Part shown: piece after piece, positions 24,401-37,400 of the stretch
Numbering within the stretch: the stretch's first letter is position 1
How the letters are laid out: every line of letters begins with the position of its first letter
The notes under the pieces: model-generated
Database searches by the model: none
Seen by the model: the letters and a program-made list of their open reading frames with translations, nothing else
What the model was told of the DNA's origin: nothing
Position numbers and translations under genes: made by a program
Assembly (NCBI GenBank): GCA_932294295.1
Contig: OW028576.1
Coordinates: forward strand, 23,195,227 to 23,259,226
Origin: Alitta virens
Lineage: Eukaryota > Annelida > Polychaeta > Phyllodocida > Nereididae
Reading direction: 5' to 3'
DNA length: 64,000 bases

Positions 24401-27400
24401 AACACTTTAAAAAATATATTACAGGAAATCTGCCTTTAGGAGCTAGTCTAGCACGGTACCCATAGCATAATTGTTAACTTTTACGTGGGTAACACAGCCA
24501 AAAATAGTTCCTGATTGCCAAATCTTCCAGATTGAGAGACGGTTTATTTGATGAGAGATGAAGTGATTTATGCAAGGGTGCTGTCTGTACTACAATCCAG
24601 TATCAAATTGCGTGCATCTTCTAAATTATTTCTATAAGTTAAAAAATAATCAGTGAAAATAACCTGTTAGTCAATTATGAATCCACACAAATTTACAACA
24701 TAGTTTTTGAGTTTAAAGGGGCATTATCACTTTAACAGATGACCAAAAATGTGTACTCTTCCTTATCCGTGTTCATAAGTAAAAAACTCAAAGAGCATGT
24801 TACGGATACTCCTGCTAATCCATAACAAGGTTGCAGTCCCTCCAAACTATCTGTGACTATCCGTGAAGAGGGCAACAATTTTTAAGAATTTGAGGGACGT
24901 TTCTTCGCGTAAATTGTTTACATTATATACAGGAATCAATCGGTACTCACTCGGGAGTCAGTCGGGGAGCATTCTACGTATATTCGTGTCCATTTACGGC
25001 CACTTTGCTAACTCAGGGATACACAGGAGTAGTTGTTTATCTGTGTATACTCGCCATCCTCTCTTGTTAACTCTTGTACAGCTCGTGGGATGCTCGGGAG
25101 ATGCTCGTCGGGCACCAGTTGATATGTGATTAGCAGAAAGCGCGGATGAGTACGTACAGGCTGTTTAAACGTCAGTGCTCACTTGCCATCACCACTCGTG
25201 ACAGTGTGAACTGGGCTTAAGATATCCACTTTGTATGACATAGATAGTACTGTTTAGCATGCACACTGCCACTTGGTAGGGTCTGATGTGGTGATGTGGT
25301 GATGAATGTACTCTTACCTGTGCTGATGATAGTCTTTAGCAGATTTTTCATTGCTGTTAAATGAAACTGTCTGTTACTTTCAAACTAATTTGTAAAAACT
25401 TCAACAAAATAATTATTGTAGCATACAATATACCAACATGAATAAGAATCACATTCCAGTTGGTACATCGGGTCATCATCATCAGGGGTTACTGAAAAGT
25501 ATAAATTTGATCATAATTGATTTGAAAAAAAAAAACCATAAAAGAAGAAGAATAATGTTTATTAAAAAGACACACTTGTGGCAAGAGTATTTAATATATG
25601 TGATACTTTACAATGACCAATTAAAAAAAAAATCCGAAGCAATAATTAAAAGCAGCTTGCCACTAAAGTTAAATTTGAATTGCTACTAGTACTGTAAAAC
25701 ATGTAATGAATAAATTTACCATATATATAGATCCAATACCTAACTCTAGGTATATCAGCAGTCACCTCAAGTTTGATATCCCAATCAGTGTTGCTTTGGA
25801 ATGGTCCATAATTTACATGCAATTCTTTTGAGTTTAAGCATTTTTGTGCAGCATTTACACTGAGGCAGAAATTGCTTGGGTTTCCAAATGGAGTGAATTC
25901 AATGACTGCAATTTGCATGTGGCGTAATGTGTTTTTTGTGTTTTCTTTAATTCTTTGGCTGCAAAAAAGGTTAGTTGAATCTGTATAGTGGCCTGCTCGA
26001 TAATCATGACTCATGATGCTGTATATTGATAGATTCCCATTCAGCTGTATGGAAGACGATTCTGGTATCTGGACTGTAGTTACCTCTGAAAGAAATTGAA
26101 TGCTTGTAAATTGCTAAATTATTTTTTCAGTTTGGTAATGAAAATAATATTCTTATGATACATGTTCAACTCTTCATCTTGAGGAATTCCTTTCCATTTG
26201 AGAATTGTCTTCTTTAAACAACCAGATGGTCTGCCTAACAACAAGTGTTGATACTCACCTGGTTTACACCAATATAACACACGCACACATTCCTTTTGAG
26301 TGTTTTTCACTGAACATTGTTGATGGGAATTGCACTGTCTTAACAGATCAGTGGCAAGACTTGATGTGGCATTGATATTGAGAACAGTGATCTGGTATTG
26401 ACTGCATTTGATATGGATTGGATTCCCGCATGATCTTAGTTTTCCCTCTACTGCTGGTCCTGAAATTAATGTGGATATCCAACCCTGTGAGTTTATCTCA
26501 TTCAAGGCGGACATAGACATAGAAAAAAGCAGTTTGAGTAAAAAAGCAATATTGGAGTTGCACTTGAATGAGAGTTTTCTGATCAAATGACAAATTTTGT
26601 CATTTTTTGTTGTTTGTTCTTCTGCTTGCTGAACACCCAAATTTCAGAGGGTGAAAAGTAAGAAATTTAGATGAATTCTGTTGAAGAACGCAAATGAACT
26701 CATCTCTTATATGTTGTAATTTAATGATTTTAAACCAGTAAGCCAAAGACCATGAGATCAAAAAACAAAGCATATATTTTTGGCCATTATCTGAAACTGT
26801 TTGACCAATAAAAGACCATTAATAATTTGCTAAGATTACTAGATACTTAATTTTCTGATTCCGAAATACACGAATAGCAACTGAACTCATGTGACTCTAA
26901 TAAACCAACTGGCTTCTGGCGGGCAGATGAGTTATAGGATTGTAATTAGTGCCCACTGAAAGTAGCCTTCGCATTTCAATTCCTACCATCTGACATGATG
27001 TTATTTTTTTGCAAAATCTACACAACTGGAGTTCACATTTAGTTCCAGGGAAGTATGAATTTACTGTGTTGTAATTTTCAGTGATAATACATCGAATTGC
27101 TTCAGCATGAACCAAGATATCTTCCATGCTGTGTTGACGGAATTAGTGTTTCACTTTCTTACCCTGGAAGCATTGAGGATCACTATGAATATAAAAGCTT
27201 TGCTCAAGTCTGTTTTAAAAAATGTAACACCATGACTTAGACAAGTCAGCTTTGTTTAGCCAATAAAGGACAATAACTCTGACAATATAAGATATGAACC
27301 ATACTTTTCAGATATTCTAATTGTGTAAGGGTTCAAAGAGATCTGTTTGTACTATCTTCATCATCTGTTCTCCTTCAATTATTTTCTCTTTTTTTATAAT

Positions 27401-27484
27401 TGTGTTGCACAAGGAATGCAAATCTCCAAAGCACTTACCAATGAGCAAAAGGAAATATACGAATTCCAATGAAAAGACCCTCAT
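21384..27484 (-). CDS. Receptor gene B: lectin-like, CUB-like, TM, modular tail
   Basis: Minus-strand gene with exons 27484-27439, 26459-26259, 26085-25740, 25370-25318, 22341-22266, 22159-22067, 21979-21887 (or to stop TAA at 21885-21883) and 21485-21384. All acceptors and donors are AG and GT, and every junction phase agrees. The product is a type I membrane protein: signal peptide MRVFSLEFVYFLLLI, a cysteine-rich SUEL-lectin-like unit, a ~115-residue domain with a CUB-like pattern, one TM helix and a charged tail of 31- to 34-codon cassettes. Reading through exon 7 gives about 270 residues; splicing onward gives a longer tail. Ligand and function are unknown. It is head to head with the Ig-ankyrin gene and paralogous to gene A. 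Confidence 0.7.
21883..21979 (-). CDS. Gene B tail exon 7 with optional stop
   Basis: Acceptor ATTATAG. The frame runs FDLGLQGMLPGNEEIPRSII and ends in a TAA at 21885-21883. A possible donor AT|GTAAAA at 21887/21886 would make the exon exactly 93 bp in phase 2 and join exon 8. Termination or continuation may therefore be a splice choice. Confidence 0.55.
22067..22159 (-). CDS. Gene B tail cassette exon 6 (93 bp)
   Basis: Acceptor AACACAG, donor GTGATA. A basic start (KNKNKN) is followed by NEYTQTDERAIEDEPSR. The tyrosine aligns with that of the gene A cassette. The last part is duplicated at ~18.95 kb. Confidence 0.65.
22266..22341 (-). CDS. Gene B transmembrane exon
   Basis: Acceptor CTTTCAG, donor GTAAAAC. 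Encodes VTITVVILGILVLFGIFII followed by RTVLKCR: a clear single-pass helix with basic inner flank. Confidence 0.75.
22342..25317. other. Gene B intron 4
   Basis: About 3 kb without exons. The segment 23,980-24,700 is homologous to 6,530-7,320 in gene A (shared GCTAGCATTTTGCAGCACTC), which shows the duplication includes this intron. Inside, 24.70-25.25 kb is an insertion that gene A lacks. Confidence 0.55.
24697..25252. mobile_element. Insertion present in copy B only, MITE-like
   Basis: Alignment with gene A (about 7318-7335) shows some 555 extra bases. The right end CAGTGTGAACTGGGCTTAA resembles MITE termini, but no matching left inverted repeat was found. The interior is GC-richer than its surroundings and non-coding. 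Confidence 0.45.
25318..25370 (-). CDS. Gene B juxtamembrane exon
   Basis: A 53-bp exon, phase 2 in and 1 out, encoding QFHLTAMKNLLKTIIST just before the TM helix. Confidence 0.55.
25740..26085 (-). CDS. Gene B second ectodomain exon (CUB-like)
   Basis: Acceptor TTTCTTTCAG, donor AG|GTATTGG. 346 bp encode about 115 residues with three cysteines. The pattern LFCSQRI, HMQIAVIEFTPFG, NFCLSVN, then KCLNSKELHVNYG is similar in spacing to a CUB beta-sandwich. This assignment is tentative. An alternative donor at 25720/25719 (ATG|GTAAAT) would break the phase with the next exon. Confidence 0.6.
26259..26459 (-). CDS. Gene B SUEL-lectin-like exon
   Basis: Phase 1-1, 201 bp. Mature protein starts GPAVEGKLRSCGNPIHIKCS. 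The later LATDLLRQCNSHQQCSV, a spaced Cys and RVLYWC match the second half of SUEL/rhamnose-binding lectin domains (CNG-x2-C-x-V, then Y-x-C). The YGR and DPC sugar-contact motifs of true RBLs are not visible, so sugar binding is doubtful. Confidence 0.6.
27439..27484 (-). CDS. Gene B signal-peptide exon
   Basis: ATG at 27484-27482 begins MRVFSLEFVYFLLLI, then GTAAGTGC in phase 1. It joins directly to the lectin-like exon (G|GA). Confidence 0.7.
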
Positions 27485-28385
27485 TGTTTTGCTGCTATTC
27501 CACCATCAAGTGTCTATTCCATACATTTCCAGAACAACAAGATGAGTTTGACACAGTCTTACATATGTAATTGAATAAGGAAATTTTGAAACGATGCGTA
27601 TAAAACAAGGCACATGATAAGCTTATGAATAAGGCACGATGTCAGACTAGCTAGACAAATCTAATTGATGGGTTATTGCTAACTTCCTTAATTATACAGA
27701 TATGTATCGTAGTAATCACACAAGTAAACTAACTTCAATTAGTAATACATAATTAGTTTTGCTTTCTCAAATTGTGAAATCACTAGTCATAGCTGCTTGA
27801 ATGGAAATAATTTAGTTTTTTCAGACAGACAACTCAGAAAACTTTTACATAGTGTTTGACTAAAAATTTAGCTTATTTTGCACCTAAAGTAAACACATCT
27901 TTTTTCAGATCATTTGCTTCTAAAAACTGTTGACAGAATTGTGATAAAAACCGTTGTGTTTGATATGAGCTTCATAGATTAAAAAAACAACATAGCATCA
28001 TTTCAACTTGAGGTAATTGCCTCCAATAGAAAAGGCAGGTACGCCATGTACATCTTGCATCTAGAATGGGAACCAAGATGTGCTGGTTGATGGTGCATGC
28101 ATTTACAGTTCCATCACAGTTATTATATAAGCACTTTTATGTTACAGTCTATCACTCTGGAGGCTGTACAGTACAATGATGTTAGGTTCAATATACACAT
28201 GGTGCTTCTAAGGCAGTACTGTTACCACAGCATTCGCAAGTGTCAAAATAATATCAATTGTTTTCTTATTTATCTTTCCTTTTTCATATTTGTTAGTGAT
28301 CTCTACCCTCGTCAACGATGTTTTGCTGCAACTCAAAATCAAGACTCTGAAAGGGCGGTGATTTTTCACCACACAAAGTACAACT
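27485..28385. promoter_or_regulatory. Divergent promoter region, gene B / Ig-ankyrin gene
   Basis: 901 bp separate the two start codons, which point away from each other. The gene B half (27,490-27,720) resembles the region upstream of gene A (11,515-11,710), including TAACTTCCTTAA. No TATA box or CpG block stands out. The region is inferred from gene arrangement only. Confidence 0.45.
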
Positions 28386-28428
28386 ATGGTACTAACAATG
28401 GGAGTCGTGTTGCTGATCTCTGCCTTGA
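28386..28428 (+). CDS. Ig-ankyrin gene exon 1, signal peptide
   Basis: ATG 28386 gives MVLTMGVVLLISAL; a second ATG at 28398 would still leave a short hydrophobic leader. A TGA lies upstream in frame. Donor A|GTGAGT in phase 1. Confidence 0.65.
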
Positions 28429-31400
28429 GTGAGTTGTTTCTAACAACTAATATGACATGGAACTATACAAAAATTTTTCATTGACATATATATAAGGACT
28501 TCGGAAATTATATAATTCAACATTAAATTATAATTTATTTTGGATGTCTTTAGATAATATCCAGGGACAGTCAATCATCAGTCCTCCTGCAGATGCAACA
28601 AAACAACTTGGGGAGTCTGCAATCTTCCACTGTGAGATTGAATTTGGTCCACTTGATGCCATGACATGGGAGTTCAACGGAAATATAATCTACTCTTTCC
28701 TGGGTGGACTTGAAGATTATCCAGATAAACAAACAGACAAATATTCAGTCAACACGAAGGGTAGTGATTCTACTCTTTTTGTTAAAGACTTAAAATATGA
28801 AGATGCTGGGACGTTCAGCTGTAAGGCAATCATAAGTGAAGAAACTGCAATTTTAGTGGTACTCGGTAAGTCCATGTCTATAAAATGTTTGAATTGATCA
28901 TCCATGCACAATGCTTCCTTTTTAAGGAGTAAAATATATACAGATAAGTTGCTATTTTTGTTACTCATAACATGGCTATCAGATTTTTTGTTTTACTTAA
29001 TATATTGAAACATTATTTTAGGCGATATATCACTGATTTCCCTCTCATCAGCCCTGGTGGCAGGTGAAACAGCATCGTACAAATGTGAAGCTAATTTTGG
29101 GGGACCAAGTGTAGAAGATATTCCCAAAGACCATTATCCATTTTTAAGGATGTTCTTTGCTAACAGTAAGGTAGAGGGAATATTCAGTGAAAGCACGACA
29201 GATCTAGGATACCCTTATCGGTTGGAAAAGGTAAAGAATACAAATTGTTTTTAATGCAGTTTAAAATCTGATGATATGAAACTATGAAATTTTAATTTCA
29301 TTGCAAAGTTTGAATCCATTGATTTGGCATAACACATAACACAAATACTTTCATTCATAAACAAAATAGATACTCAAAAGCATACACTTTTATTGAACTA
29401 CAAAAGACCCTAATGAGACTCTAAAACTATGTCTTTGAATATAGCTAAAATAATAACTTTCATCACAGGAATATCATGTAACTGTGGATGCTGACATGGA
29501 CGGAGCGAAGCTGGCTTGTGAAGTAGCAACTAAAATTCCAGCAAAGACAGTGACATCTCACACCATAGTAAATGTGTTGTGTAAGTCTTATTTTATGTAT
29601 AACTGATATAAATAACTGGCATGGTAACCATAACAATGGTCTCACTATATCTAGGTGATGCATTCACTTGTATAGCAATATCTCCTAGGAGTAGTAACCT
29701 ATGATAGCATAATATATTTTATATGTGTTATTTTGATATTTTTGTTTAATAAATTACTAACAATATTTATATATATTACAAAGATCCAGTGCGCAACATC
29801 AGCAGTTCAGCACTGCATGGAAAATATGAAATTGGAAACAACATTTCTTGCGCAGCTGATGGCAATCCCAGCCCCGGTTTTGAATGGGTTAACTTAGTCA
29901 GAAATGGTAATATATTTTTTTCCTTTAATTGTTAAAATTAGTTATATATCAGTTCAGAAACTCTGAAAGTTAAACAGCGCAATATATATATATATATATA
30001 TATTATTTTTTGGCTACACAGGAAAGTTTTCGAGCCGAACTTGGTTTCAAAAACAGCGACAAATAGCATCAATGTTGCAGGAGACGAGGCTTCAGTGCAA
30101 GACAAATTGAAGTATTTGATAGCTTTGTTTGATAGCACTCTGAGTTTGACTGATCACTTCAAAGCCATAGTTAAAACTGCAGCTGGTTGCATAAAGAGCA
30201 TCAGCCAAATATGGGACTATATCGACATTGATACTGCTAAACTATTAGCTACATCTCTTGTGCTCACCAGACTCGATTACGCAAATCTCATTCTGTATGG
30301 ATTACCATGCATCAAGTACTATTGACACACTACAGCATATCCAGAATGGGATAGCTAAGGTCGTTCTTCGCCACTCCAGATATGACAGCTCAACGCATGC
30401 TTTATACAGAGAGCACATTGAATTCAAGATCTTGTGTTTGACATACAAACGTGTTTACAACAATGCCCCTGAATACTGGCACAAAGACATAGAATAAAAG
30501 AATAAAACAGAAGTATACGTGCCAGTCGAGATAATTTAACTCTGATCATTCCATTTACCAGAAGGGCAACTTTTGCAGACAGAACCTTTAAGCCCCCATC
30601 TCACATAGCCGGTTTTGCCGTAGTGAACCCGTAGTATTATATAACGGTTACGCAACGCGCTTCCCGTCTCCAACCCAACGGCTACCCGTGGATACCAGGC
30701 GATACCCGTCGAGTCACTCCTGGGACTCGTGGCCAAGCCGAGATTTTACCCGTAGTAAACCCAACGGCTTGTTGAGGGGTACTAGGGGTAAGTCGACGAG
30801 TATTACGGGTGACTTGACGTCTTCCATAAGTAACCTGTCGTGTTTGCCCAGTGTCGACGGCTCTCAATTGAGACTCATCTGTGTTGATCCAATACGCTTG
30901 GTAGTGATGCAATGCAAACTGGGTTTATTATGTCATCACAGCGGGGTACGCTATCCAGGCAGTATATAAAGATTGACCAGTGGCTATGAGATCATTCAGC
31001 ATCTTGCTACCATACAGAGAAGACCAATACACCGCTCCAGAAATTGTTTTATCATGACGATGAAAAAGACTAGTCTAAGGACCAGGATCCCTGCAGTTCA
31101 TACTGAGGATGCAGAAAAGTTGCCTTCCTCTATGAGTTCTTCCTCACATCGACCCAGCGATGAGGATGCATCTTCAGGATCAGAAAAGAAGATAAAGAAG
31201 AGTGCTCTTCCTGTGAAAGAAAAGATGAAGAACCCTGCACCTTCAAACCGGCCTGCACCTTCCAAGTTGCCTGCGCAGTGGACTGCACCTGCGAAGTCAC
31301 CCGGAAAGAAGCGTTCCAGAATTGCGACGAAGACCTCATCAGATGCTGGCAGAACTAATGAGTCCCAGAATTCCACTGCTGCTAGTGCTCCTGTTCGCGC

Positions 31401-34400
31401 TGCTGTGTGTGCTCCTGTTCGTGCTGCTGCTCGTGCTGCTGCTCGTGCTGCTGCTCGTTCTCATGTTTCTGCACCTTCTCCTGCCCCTGCTCCTTCGCCT
31501 GATCGTTCACCTGCTCCTGCTCCTGATCATTCACCTGCTCCTGATCGTTCACCTGCTCCTGATTGTTCACCTGCTCCTGATCGTTCACCTGCTCCTGATC
31601 GTTCGCCTGCTCCTTCGCCTGCTCCTTCGCCTGCTCCTTCGCCTGCTCCTTCGCCTGCTCCTTCGCCTGCTCCTTCGCCTGCTCCTTCGCCTGCTCCTTC
31701 GCCTGCTCGCTCTGCAGCTCCTTTGCCTGCTCACTCATCTGCTAGAAATGTGCCTGCAACTGCTGCTCGGAGAAAGCAGGAAAAGCTGTTCCTGCCAGCC
31801 AGTGATGAACAGGAAGTGGCGTACTGGTATCGGGACAATCCTATCTTTTATGACCGGACCTTGAAGGAGTAAAAAGATTCAGGCAGGAAGATGGCCCTCC
31901 TCAATGAAATGGCTGCCAAATTGAGTGTGGTTACCAGCTGAAGACCTGGCTAGAATCGATGAGGACCAGTGCAGGAAAAGTAGTGAAGCAGGGGCCATCC
32001 GGTACTGCCAAGAGTAATCCGACTGAGAAAGAACAATGGATATGTTCTAATTTTGGTTTCCTGGTGGACCATATTACCAGAATGCCATTCGCCAGGGCAG
32101 CAATATTCTTGCAAAGCGGATTGCGAAGACAAAGAAGACACTCCGGGAACTGGAAGACAGCTCCACTGCAGCGGAAGAAACTGGGCCCTATTATAATTCT
32201 GATCCAGACATTTCCATGGATGCCCCTCCTGCCGAGCTATCCAAGGGCGGCCCCAACAAGAAACGAAGAAAGGAACCTCAGCAAAGTGGCATGGATCAAC
32301 TAGTTGATTTTGCGAAATCTTCATCGGGAGTCCTGCAAGCAACCATGCAGCAAATGGTTGCTCCTCCTCTGAAAGATCTAACTGAGAGAAGAATCTGGGT
32401 GCTGGGTGACTTCATGGTTGCCGAGTGCATGACGTTCGACCCCAAATCCTTTGATGAGCTGCATCCCCAACTGCTGCCAATGTTTATCCAACTGAAAGTC
32501 TCCTCCTCCTAGGCCTCATCACCAGCTCCATCACATCAAGTCAATTCTTAGTCCAGAGAAGACTTGGCCACCTGCACCAGTAGCTGGACCTTCTTCACCG
32601 CTGAATATGAGCCAGTTTCTGAACTTGTAGATACTATAGAACAACCCCAACCTTTTTCAAGGCCACCAAATCCTCCCAAAAGAGCAGGCCTTGTACACAT
32701 ATTTGTGTTAACAATCAATCAAAAAAAAAGTTCCAAAACCCTCCAAACATTTCTCTATCTTTGTCCAAGAACCTTAAAAAGTATAATATTACTCCAAAAA
32801 AAAAATTCTATACTTCAAGTAACTTGTTCATATTTCCTTTTGATTAGAGCACAAAAATGTATTGGTCAATTATTTTGTAATATTTTTTTAATTTCACACT
32901 TGGACTACTTTTCAGTAAATTTCTTATTATCACACTGTAATAAAGGTTTCATATTTCTTTAGCAAACAAATTTTCATTTAACTTAAGTGTGGTGTCAGCG
33001 TTAATAATTATTCAGAACTGCCGTAGTTTTTCCTTGTTCAGAAGTGCTGTATTATTTTTTTTGGGTTCAGAACTGCCGTAGTTGTTTCTTGTTCAGAAGT
33101 GCCATATTTTTTTTTGGTTCAGAACTGCCGTAGTTTTTTCTAGGATCCTGCCACGAAAATAATAAAAAATAATGAAAGTATGGCACTTCTGAAAAGCCAT
33201 GCATGAGGGACTTGTAGCTGTCTCCAGTTGCCAAATAGCGGAGGGTGATGGCAAGTCTGAGTCCTGGCTCCAAAGCTTTCCTGCAGAAGGTGTCTTCTTT
33301 GGTAATCCTAGGACCAATTTTGCCAAGGACCTCTTGGAACATGGCTAGTTCCATTCTCATAAAGTTGGTATCACTTGGGGTATCCTCGTGGAGCAGTTCA
33401 TTCAGTAGACGCTAATAATATCCCACCTGAGGTCTTACTAAAAGCCAGGGCCTCACCCAAAACCTCCTCCTCCTCGTCATGGCTGCCAGTTTTCTTTCTT
33501 CTTCTCTCTTCCTCTCCTCCTCCTCAGCTAGTGCTGTCATCACACAAGCAAGTTGTAAATTAAATGTATAATTGGCCTGAGCAGCTAGTAGTAGCAAGGC
33601 TCTATTTCGTTCTGGTTGATGTACATGGTCCTTCCTCTTCTGCAGCTGGAGACAGAATGACCAAAAGCAAGAGATGCAGCCCCTATTTATATATTTTTGG
33701 TAATTAAAATGTACGGGAAAAAAGTCAAATTCCAGGAGAGACTCGAGGTGTTGTACGGATAGCCGACACCTAGTAGTTTTAACTCGCCGACTTTCCTGTC
33801 ATTATATTTTACGGCAAAATTGGCTATGTGAGACCTAGGCTTTATAAGTGTTGCAGGACCAAGACTTTGGAACAATCTTCCATGTGCCATACGCTTTATT
33901 GACATATAGACTATAAACGTACCATAAAGGCTTTGTTGTTTGAAAGAGCTTTCAATTGCTGAACTTTTAATGCTATTTAGTTATTTTAGACATTTTATGT
34001 AATTTCAACAATTAAGATTTTTAATTACTTTAAGTGCTTTTCATGATATGGCTTATTTAACATGGATTTTTTAGAATGATCATTTAGGCAAGTGACTCTA
34101 GCCAATGTTTTACAGAATGGAAAACTGAAGGCAGGTGGCTCCATATCACTGAAGCCATGAAAGGAAAAAATCAGTGGAAATGTACTGCAAGAAATTCCAT
34201 TGGAGGACAAATCCATGAAGAAAGCATAACAGCTATATTTGAAGCATGTAAGGTTTTCATTTATATATTAGAAGAAGAGCTAAAACAATTGAAATAAAAA
34301 AAGACTGAGAGAGCAGTTTTTACTTTAGAATATACTTTTTCCCGTTTGGTTTTATTTATTGGCGATCGAGTGGTTTTTTAGTGGTGAAAATTAAAAGAAA

Positions 34401-37400
34401 TTTACAACAAAGTATGCTATGTAAATATAACAGGAAAGTATTTAATACATTCAATAATGATGATGTGCAATCTAACAAGTTCTAGTGTGTGCATTGTTTC
34501 ATTCAGCAGTGGATCAATCTGAAAATGGCAGCGGTAAGTCTTGTTGCAACTCCCCTCTCTTTAAAATTAACGATGCCTGCACAGCATAAAGGTATTCAAG
34601 GATTTTTTGCATTTTGTTTTTCTACAGATGCGTCATTATTTATCATAATCAGCATTTTCCTGGTTATGCTATGCTTGCTTGGTATTGTAGCCTACAGGTG
34701 TAAGTAAATTGATTTTTCTTTCAATTTTTGAAGTCAAACACACTGTCAAACACTTAATCAATTGATCAAAACAGCAACTCCTGTTTAATTATAGTTCGAG
34801 AAAGTATACGCAGCCATATGTTTAAACAGAAGAACGTCAGAAGTGCTGTCGAAGGTGATGATGAGTCTGTATATTTCAAACAGGAGAGCGAGGTGTCTTT
34901 TCCAAAACAGGCAAGTGTTTTGAAATGATACCGTACGTTATCCTTGGCGCAATTTAAAGAATTGATTTTCTGAAGTCTCTAAAATTATGGAATTCAGTCA
35001 AAAATGTGTTATCTACTATGTCAATAACAACAATTCAGGGTGAAAAGCGCATGAGCAATGATGAAGGTCATTGTGCAGATGAGACTACAGAGTCTGAACC
35101 ACTTCTGGTCATTGTGAATAAGGGCACATCTCCAGGACAGGTAACATTTTCAATATATATTCTTGTATCATCAATGGAACGGGAGATTAGATTGTGAGTG
35201 GTATTTCCCAAAGTGCTACCTTAATTTCTAGTCTTGGATTTTTTCATTTCAATTCTTTGTACTTGATGTCTCACTTGAAAGTTATAACAATCACAAGCAC
35301 TGTCAAGCAGTCAAGCACAACTTTTTACTTCCACAGGGGCATGCATCAAGGATGACCACAATGAGCATACCTGAGAGTAAAACTGTAACAATCAATTCAG
35401 CGCAAACCCAAGCCCCACAGAGGAAGACCAAGGTACACAACAGACAGAGTCCCGCCAATTCACCCCAAGGCTTAAGCACTCCTTATCTTAAGAGTCAAGC
35501 AGCTGGCAGTTCATCACAAGACTTAAAAAGTAGAAGTTATGTTAAATGTGACGAGGATGATCCTTTCAAGCTGATATCTCCAAAACAGGTGAGTATTTCA
35601 AATGAAACTGAGTTCTAAACAGCTGTAAAACCCTTAGTCATTGGCACATAAATAAAAAAATTATTCCGCATCAAACATATTTTTTTGTTGCCAAAAAAAG
35701 AAGAATGTATTATCATACTTTGAACTATGGACAAACAATGGATTTAATAAAATAATTATTAAGCAATGATAATGGCACAAATAAACGCATAATACCAAAC
35801 CTATTTAGGGGATTGTGACCGGAAATGTGTCCAGATTCTGGAGGTTTACCGATCCAGGAATGTACCAAACTGATACCGATACTGCACCCTGGTTTCAACT
35901 GATTCCGATACCGAAAGCCACCCAACACTAATTGCTTGCACATGTGTGTGACTACTACCCTCCTGCCCCGCCGCATCGCCAGTTCCTCCCCCCCCCCCCC
36001 CAACCCCTAATTAATTATGATAATTTAATAGTGCAACATTTCATATATTTTTATTCTGAATCTGGCTCTGTAGCAAGATGAGATGTCCATAGATTTATGA
36101 TGATTGGAGTGAGGTCTTATGAAATCTAATTATAAGCAAAATTGACTGACTTGGCTCATATGTAGCACTGCTGATGGGGTGTGGCAAGGTATTGGCCTCA
36201 TTTAAAACCGACTACCGAACCGATATTTAGGGCCTTGGAACGACCGATACCCGATCCTGATATCGGTACATCCCTACCAGATTCTGTTCCATTTTCAAAG
36301 CTTTTCTTCAACACAGTCTTTTCTATTTCACAGTTGCATGGCTCATTCAGGATGACCACACCTGACAGTTCAACCATGTCAGGCAATCCACTGCAACCAC
36401 AATCCTTTGAGAATGCAACAGCTACAAGCAGTTCATCACAATTGTATTTACCTGAACAAACTGACCCCTCAAATCTTGAAAACACACCATTTGAACTCTG
36501 TGCAACAAACCTGCACTCAGTTCCACAGGTCAGTATAGCAGCTGAATGCATCATGGGGCTCAATTTAATACAAATCGTTATGTTTATTAAACTTCATGCC
36601 ATGGGTATATTATGTGATCATTATATTCAGACATTTTCAGTCCATAATTAACTAATTCCACTTCCGGTTCTGCCTGAGAATAGGAATGATGCTTCAGTTA
36701 TCCAGGAGAAACATTTGTTATTAAAGCTGCTCAAAATTGAATCATGGCATATTATTCTGGTGGCATCTTCACATTCTTTATACAATCAGTACCACATTCA
36801 TGTTCACATCCTTGGTGGTACAAATTATGAGTGTCATTGATGTTTTATTCTGTGGACTTAACCTTCTCATGTGAGTTATTGTTGCTTGCCTGGTTTGTGA
36901 TATTGTCTGTAGCCAGGCTGGACATAGTTAATACGTGTCCATTGGAATTACATGGAAAAATGACAGTGATATTTAAAGTGACTGGCACATTAAATCTACT
37001 GAATGAACTGGGGTGAAACTTTCAGGAATCGTAAAATCAATAACCTAAGATTGTGTTATCAACAATACAAGTGGATATTTTCCTTATCTTTCCCATAATT
37101 CGACTTTTTGTCGCAAAACCAACCATTTCAGCACCACTTTCAAATATAAACTACTGCCATACTAACTAATTTTGGCAGATATCCACTGTATAGTATATTG
37201 GCAGAAAGTAGACATTTTTGGCTATATTTGGTTTTGCAACAGGCGTCCTCCTCCACGGTCATGGCAAAAATTAATTTCTCATAATCCAGAGTACCTATAC
37301 TTATACTATTTTAGTCGAAGACTCACAATGTGCTAGAGTGTGTGGTGGCTGAGGAGTACACTTTCTGGTGTGAAGGTTTCGCCCTCCGATAATAGGTACT

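Larger units (their letters stand above)
30588..33844. mobile_element. Harbinger element copy 2 with TTA target duplication
   Basis: The left end AGCCCCCATCTCACATAGCC starts at 30591 and its counterpart, ending GGCTATGTGAGACCTAGGCT, stops at 33841. Inner TIR parts also match (TTTTGCCGTA). TTA flanks both sides (30588-30590, 33842-33844). The 3251-bp element carries an MADF-type gene on plus and the N-terminal part of a transposase on minus. Its first 280 bp contain the CCCGTAG-type repeats seen in the MITEs, so it or a relative is their source. Confidence 0.9.

Noticed and set aside
31322..31864. Leu-rich plus-strand frame and Gln/Glu-rich minus-strand frame over the Harbinger MADF gene
   Set aside because: Both are shadow frames of the 12-bp tandem array; the SPAP frame is the one with the MADF domain.
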